Below the pieces are notes generated by a model, which worked only from the letters and a program-made list of their open reading frames with translations, was not told the DNA's origin and did not search any database. From Marchantia polymorpha subsp. ruderalis (lineage: Eukaryota > Streptophyta > Marchantiopsida > Marchantiales > Marchantiaceae): a stretch of 64,000 nt of DNA. Within the stretch, counting starts at the first letter, position 1; each line of letters begins with the position of its first letter. Shown here piece after piece: positions 61,823 to 64,000 of the stretch. The translations under genes and the position numbers were made by a program. Location: positions 17,154,501 to 17,218,500 of the forward strand of contig AP031352.1 of assembly GCA_037833965.1 (NCBI GenBank). Reading direction: 5' to 3'.

Positions 61823-64000
61823 ATGTCGAAGGTCCCCCAGCTGCGAGTGTCTCCACTCAGGGTGCCGAAGATCGGTCTACGCGCATTCCAAGATGTGCTG
61901 ACAGGGCTGAAGCTCGATTTCCTCCTGTGGGGATGGAACTGGACATGTCCGGAGATGATGCGCGAGTATATGCAGGAGAGACACAAGCCCTCACGCGGAT
62001 TCCGTCCACATCTAGAGAGGTGGGACATTTGTGATTGGGCGCAGGTGTTGGGCAGGTGTGCCGGCGAGGAAGGGTATCTCCTCTTCGAGGCCGATAGCGT
62101 GAAGGTGTCCCAGGAGGAAGAAATCTCCTACAATAAGCTTTTCAAAGTTGCCAGGCATTCCAAGAACGGTTTCCGGACACGGGATTACAATGATCGATTG
62201 CGGAGAAATGTCGCGACTGCATTGTTGCAGATATTGCAGCCGACCAAGACCGCTTACACGCATGGTTGGCAAGTAGGATTTGTGGAGCTAGTGTTGTCAG
62301 GAGCTCCAGTGCATTGGGCACGGCTCCTGTGGAACGTGACGCGTCAACATGCGCAAGAAGAGAGAGGAGGAACCCTCAATCATCTTTCGCCTTACCTGAT
62401 TGTGTTTTATCGGGCGATGGGATGTTTGACAAATTCAGAGCGGACACGGTTTCCGCTGCTGACCCGGAGCTATCCAGGTAGATACTCGCGGGAGGCCGAA
62501 GTAGACACGGATCCGGACGAGGCACCTGCCAATCCGCCTCCGGCTCCGCCCCCAGCAAGAGCAGCAGAAGAACGTCGAAGTGAGCGCGTTCCGCGAAAGC
62601 GGAAGTGGGATGAGAGACCTGAGGACAGGCAGCCGGAAGCGCCAGCTGCGCCGACTCGTAGTCGGCCAACCAACGAGCCTCACAGCCGACCGAAACAGAG
62701 GGCACGCAAAATGCCAACTAGTACTGAGGAGACCGGGCGTACTCCGGTCCGGCGGAGTATCCTGCCCACGCAGGAGGAGATAATCGCGCAGATTCTGGGA
62801 AAGTCGGCAAATACCTCAGCGCAGAAGGCGCCAATGCCTTCGGAAGAAGACAGACAGACTGACCGTCGGCCGACTACGAGTCAGGCGACTGAAGGTCGAC
62901 AAACGGAAGGAAGGCCGACGGAGCGGCGCGTTGAACCGGACAGTAGGCCGGAAGCAGAAGAGAGTTTGGCTGACGAGCCAACAACCCTCAGAGGGTCGTC
63001 TTCGGCGGAAGGCACTTCTGGGAAAACGCCGCCAGCAAGTAGGCCAAGTGGAGTGAAGACGCGCAGGGTGTATCCGACTGCCAGTCGGACACCTGCTAGT
63101 CGGCCGACTGCGAGTCGGTCAACAGAGAGTCGGCCAGATTCGCCGACTGCGAGACGGACAGGGCCGGCGACCAGTGTGCGGACGCCTTCGGCGGACGCAC
63201 CTCCAGCGAAGACACCTTCCGCGCAGATCGCGCCGGAAGTGCAGGCAGCAGAAGCGGGCGGTGCAAAGGTGACAAAAGTCATTGCGGCGTCGACCCCTTC
63301 GGAAACCGAAGATCGAGCCGGAACAGGGGCTCAAGCAGTGGGATCCCCCACTGCCTTGGATATTTTAGCAGGGAGTGGAGCGGCAGTCGCGGCGGAAGCT
63401 GCTGCGCGCCACAGTTCCAGGGGGTTGCCAAGGGATTCGGTGGCGACTGAAATCCTCGAAACGGAGGATGAGACGAGCTCGGAAGAGCAGGAAGCGGACT
63501 CTGTGCAGAAAACGCCAACAGGGGTGTTGTGCGAGCAGATAGTTCCACTCCTGCGATATCTGGATCGCAAGACATCCAAGTACTCGGGTACCGGAAAACC
63601 GCAGTCTTACGTGGAGACTGTCAAGCGCAGGACGAGGAGCAAGGTGGCCACTTGGGCCTCTAGGTGCCAAACATTGCAGGATAGGAACGCTACCCTCCGA
63701 CAGCACCTGGCGGTCACACAGAAGCTATACCAAACCTTGCAACAGCAGAGGGAGGATGCGGCGACGAAAAACGAGGCGGATGCCGAGCTAATACGGGCAA
63801 AGATCGAGTCGGAATTGCAGGAAGAGCGGAGTCAAAACCGCATCTTAGCAGAAGAGCTTGCGCGCCAGAAGCGCGCCTTAGAAGAAAGTCAAAGTACACG
63901 CAAGGAGGATGAGGAGTTGTTGCGCAACTTGCAATCCGAGTGCGCGGATTTGAGGGCGCAGCGCGCGGATGCGGAAATGCAGCTAGCAGAGGTGGAAGGC
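61823..64000 (+). CDS. Coiled-coil family protein, copy 3, intact so far, cut by the window end
   Basis: ATG 61823 opens 726 codons without a stop to the last base. Residues 1 to about 205 form a Trp-rich globular domain: LDFLLWGWNWT (31-41), CAGEEGYLLFEADSV, TAYTHGWQVGFVELVLSG, VHWARLLW and NHLSPYLIVFY. Residues about 215-560 are a low-complexity linker rich in Pro, Arg, Ser, Thr and Glu with ASRPT/ESRP-type repeats. From C570 comes CEQIVPLLRYLDRKTSKY, then SYVETVKRRTRSKV, then a long coiled coil (about 615 to the end). Copy 1 shows that a further about 150 residues with FLSRSRDAVANLE should follow. Function is unknown. I recall many such proteins in Marchantia. The relics near LTR-like sequences suggest a gag-like or transposon-borne role. 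A link to the 'putative plant transposon protein' family (PF20167) is only a guess from the VHWARLLW...LSPYLIVFYRAMG segment. Confidence 0.75.
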   Translation, partial: MSKVPQLRVSPLRVPKIGLRAFQDVLTGLKLDFLLWGWNWTCPEMMREYMQERHKPSRGFRPHLERWDICDWAQVLGRCAGEEGYLLFEADSVKVSQEEEISYNKLFKVARHSKNGFRTRDYNDRLRRNVATALLQILQPTKTAYTHGWQVGFVELVLSGAPVHWARLLWNVTRQHAQEERGGTLNHLSPYLIVFYRAMGCLTNSERTRFPLLTRSYPGRYSREAEVDTDPDEAPANPPPAPPPARAAEERRSERVPRKRKWDERPEDRQPEAPAAPTRSRPTNEPHSRPKQRARKMPTSTEETGRTPVRRSILPTQEEIIAQILGKSANTSAQKAPMPSEEDRQTDRRPTTSQATEGRQTEGRPTERRVEPDSRPEAEESLADEPTTLRGSSSAEGTSGKTPPASRPSGVKTRRVYPTASRTPASRPTASRSTESRPDSPTARRTGPATSVRTPSADAPPAKTPSAQIAPEVQAAEAGGAKVTKVIAASTPSETEDRAGTGAQAVGSPTALDILAGSGAAVAAEAAARHSSRGLPRDSVATEILETEDETSSEEQEADSVQKTPTGVLCEQIVPLLRYLDRKTSKYSGTGKPQSYVETVKRRTRSKVATWASRCQTLQDRNATLRQHLAVTQKLYQTLQQQREDAATKNEADAELIRAKIESELQEERSQNRILAEELARQKRALEESQSTRKEDEELLRNLQSECADLRAQRADAEMQLAEVEG

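Overview
This is a nuclear window from a land plant, most likely a bryophyte and within the bryophytes most likely a Marchantia-type liverwort. The plant call rests on a spliced nuclear gene for the mitochondrial ATP synthase beta subunit, a plastid homogentisate solanesyltransferase, a class III peroxidase exon, and plant-type copia, hAT and LTR elements. The liverwort call rests on a repeated coiled-coil protein family (three copies, 43.3-64.0 kb) that I associate from memory with Marchantia protein sets. I could not check that here.

Region by region: 1-7.1 kb is mostly AT-rich DNA with a GC-rich island near 2.6-3.05 kb and no recognisable gene. A single-exon homogentisate solanesyltransferase gene lies on the minus strand at 7124-8476. 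From 9.3 to 20.2 kb the DNA is very AT-rich and gene-empty, apart from a three-copy tandem repeat of about 230 bp (10.34-10.98 kb). 20.2-25 kb holds a 42-bp near-perfect palindrome and a tRNA-Thr(AGT) gene. 26194-29903 is a complete nine-exon ATP2 gene; I solved every exon boundary, and they give a 562-residue protein.

30.8-42.2 kb is decayed mobile DNA. A peroxidase last exon lies between inverted repeats. Further right is a three-level nest: a solo LTR (38826-40254, with 5-bp target duplication TCGGG) inside a hAT element (36684-40586, with terminal inverted repeats), which lies inside a copia element on the minus strand. 42.2-50.9 kb is bracketed by two LTR-like sequences in the same orientation, the first followed by an initiator-tRNA-Met primer-binding site. 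Between them lie a broken copy of the coiled-coil family, a tandem array whose hairpin arms change in a compensatory way, a field of C(TTCG)G motifs and several minisatellites.

53519-56098 is an uninterrupted 859-codon ORF of unknown family with a fresh 132-bp internal duplication and a C-terminal coiled coil. 59382-60472 is a second, broken copy of the coiled-coil family. 61823 to the window end is a third copy, open for all 726 codons seen and cut by the window edge.

Functionally only three loci look like ordinary working genes: ATP2 (mitochondrial ATP synthesis), HST (plastoquinone synthesis) and the tRNA. The right third is probably shaped by one retroelement-associated family, whose coding copies and hairpin units recur together.
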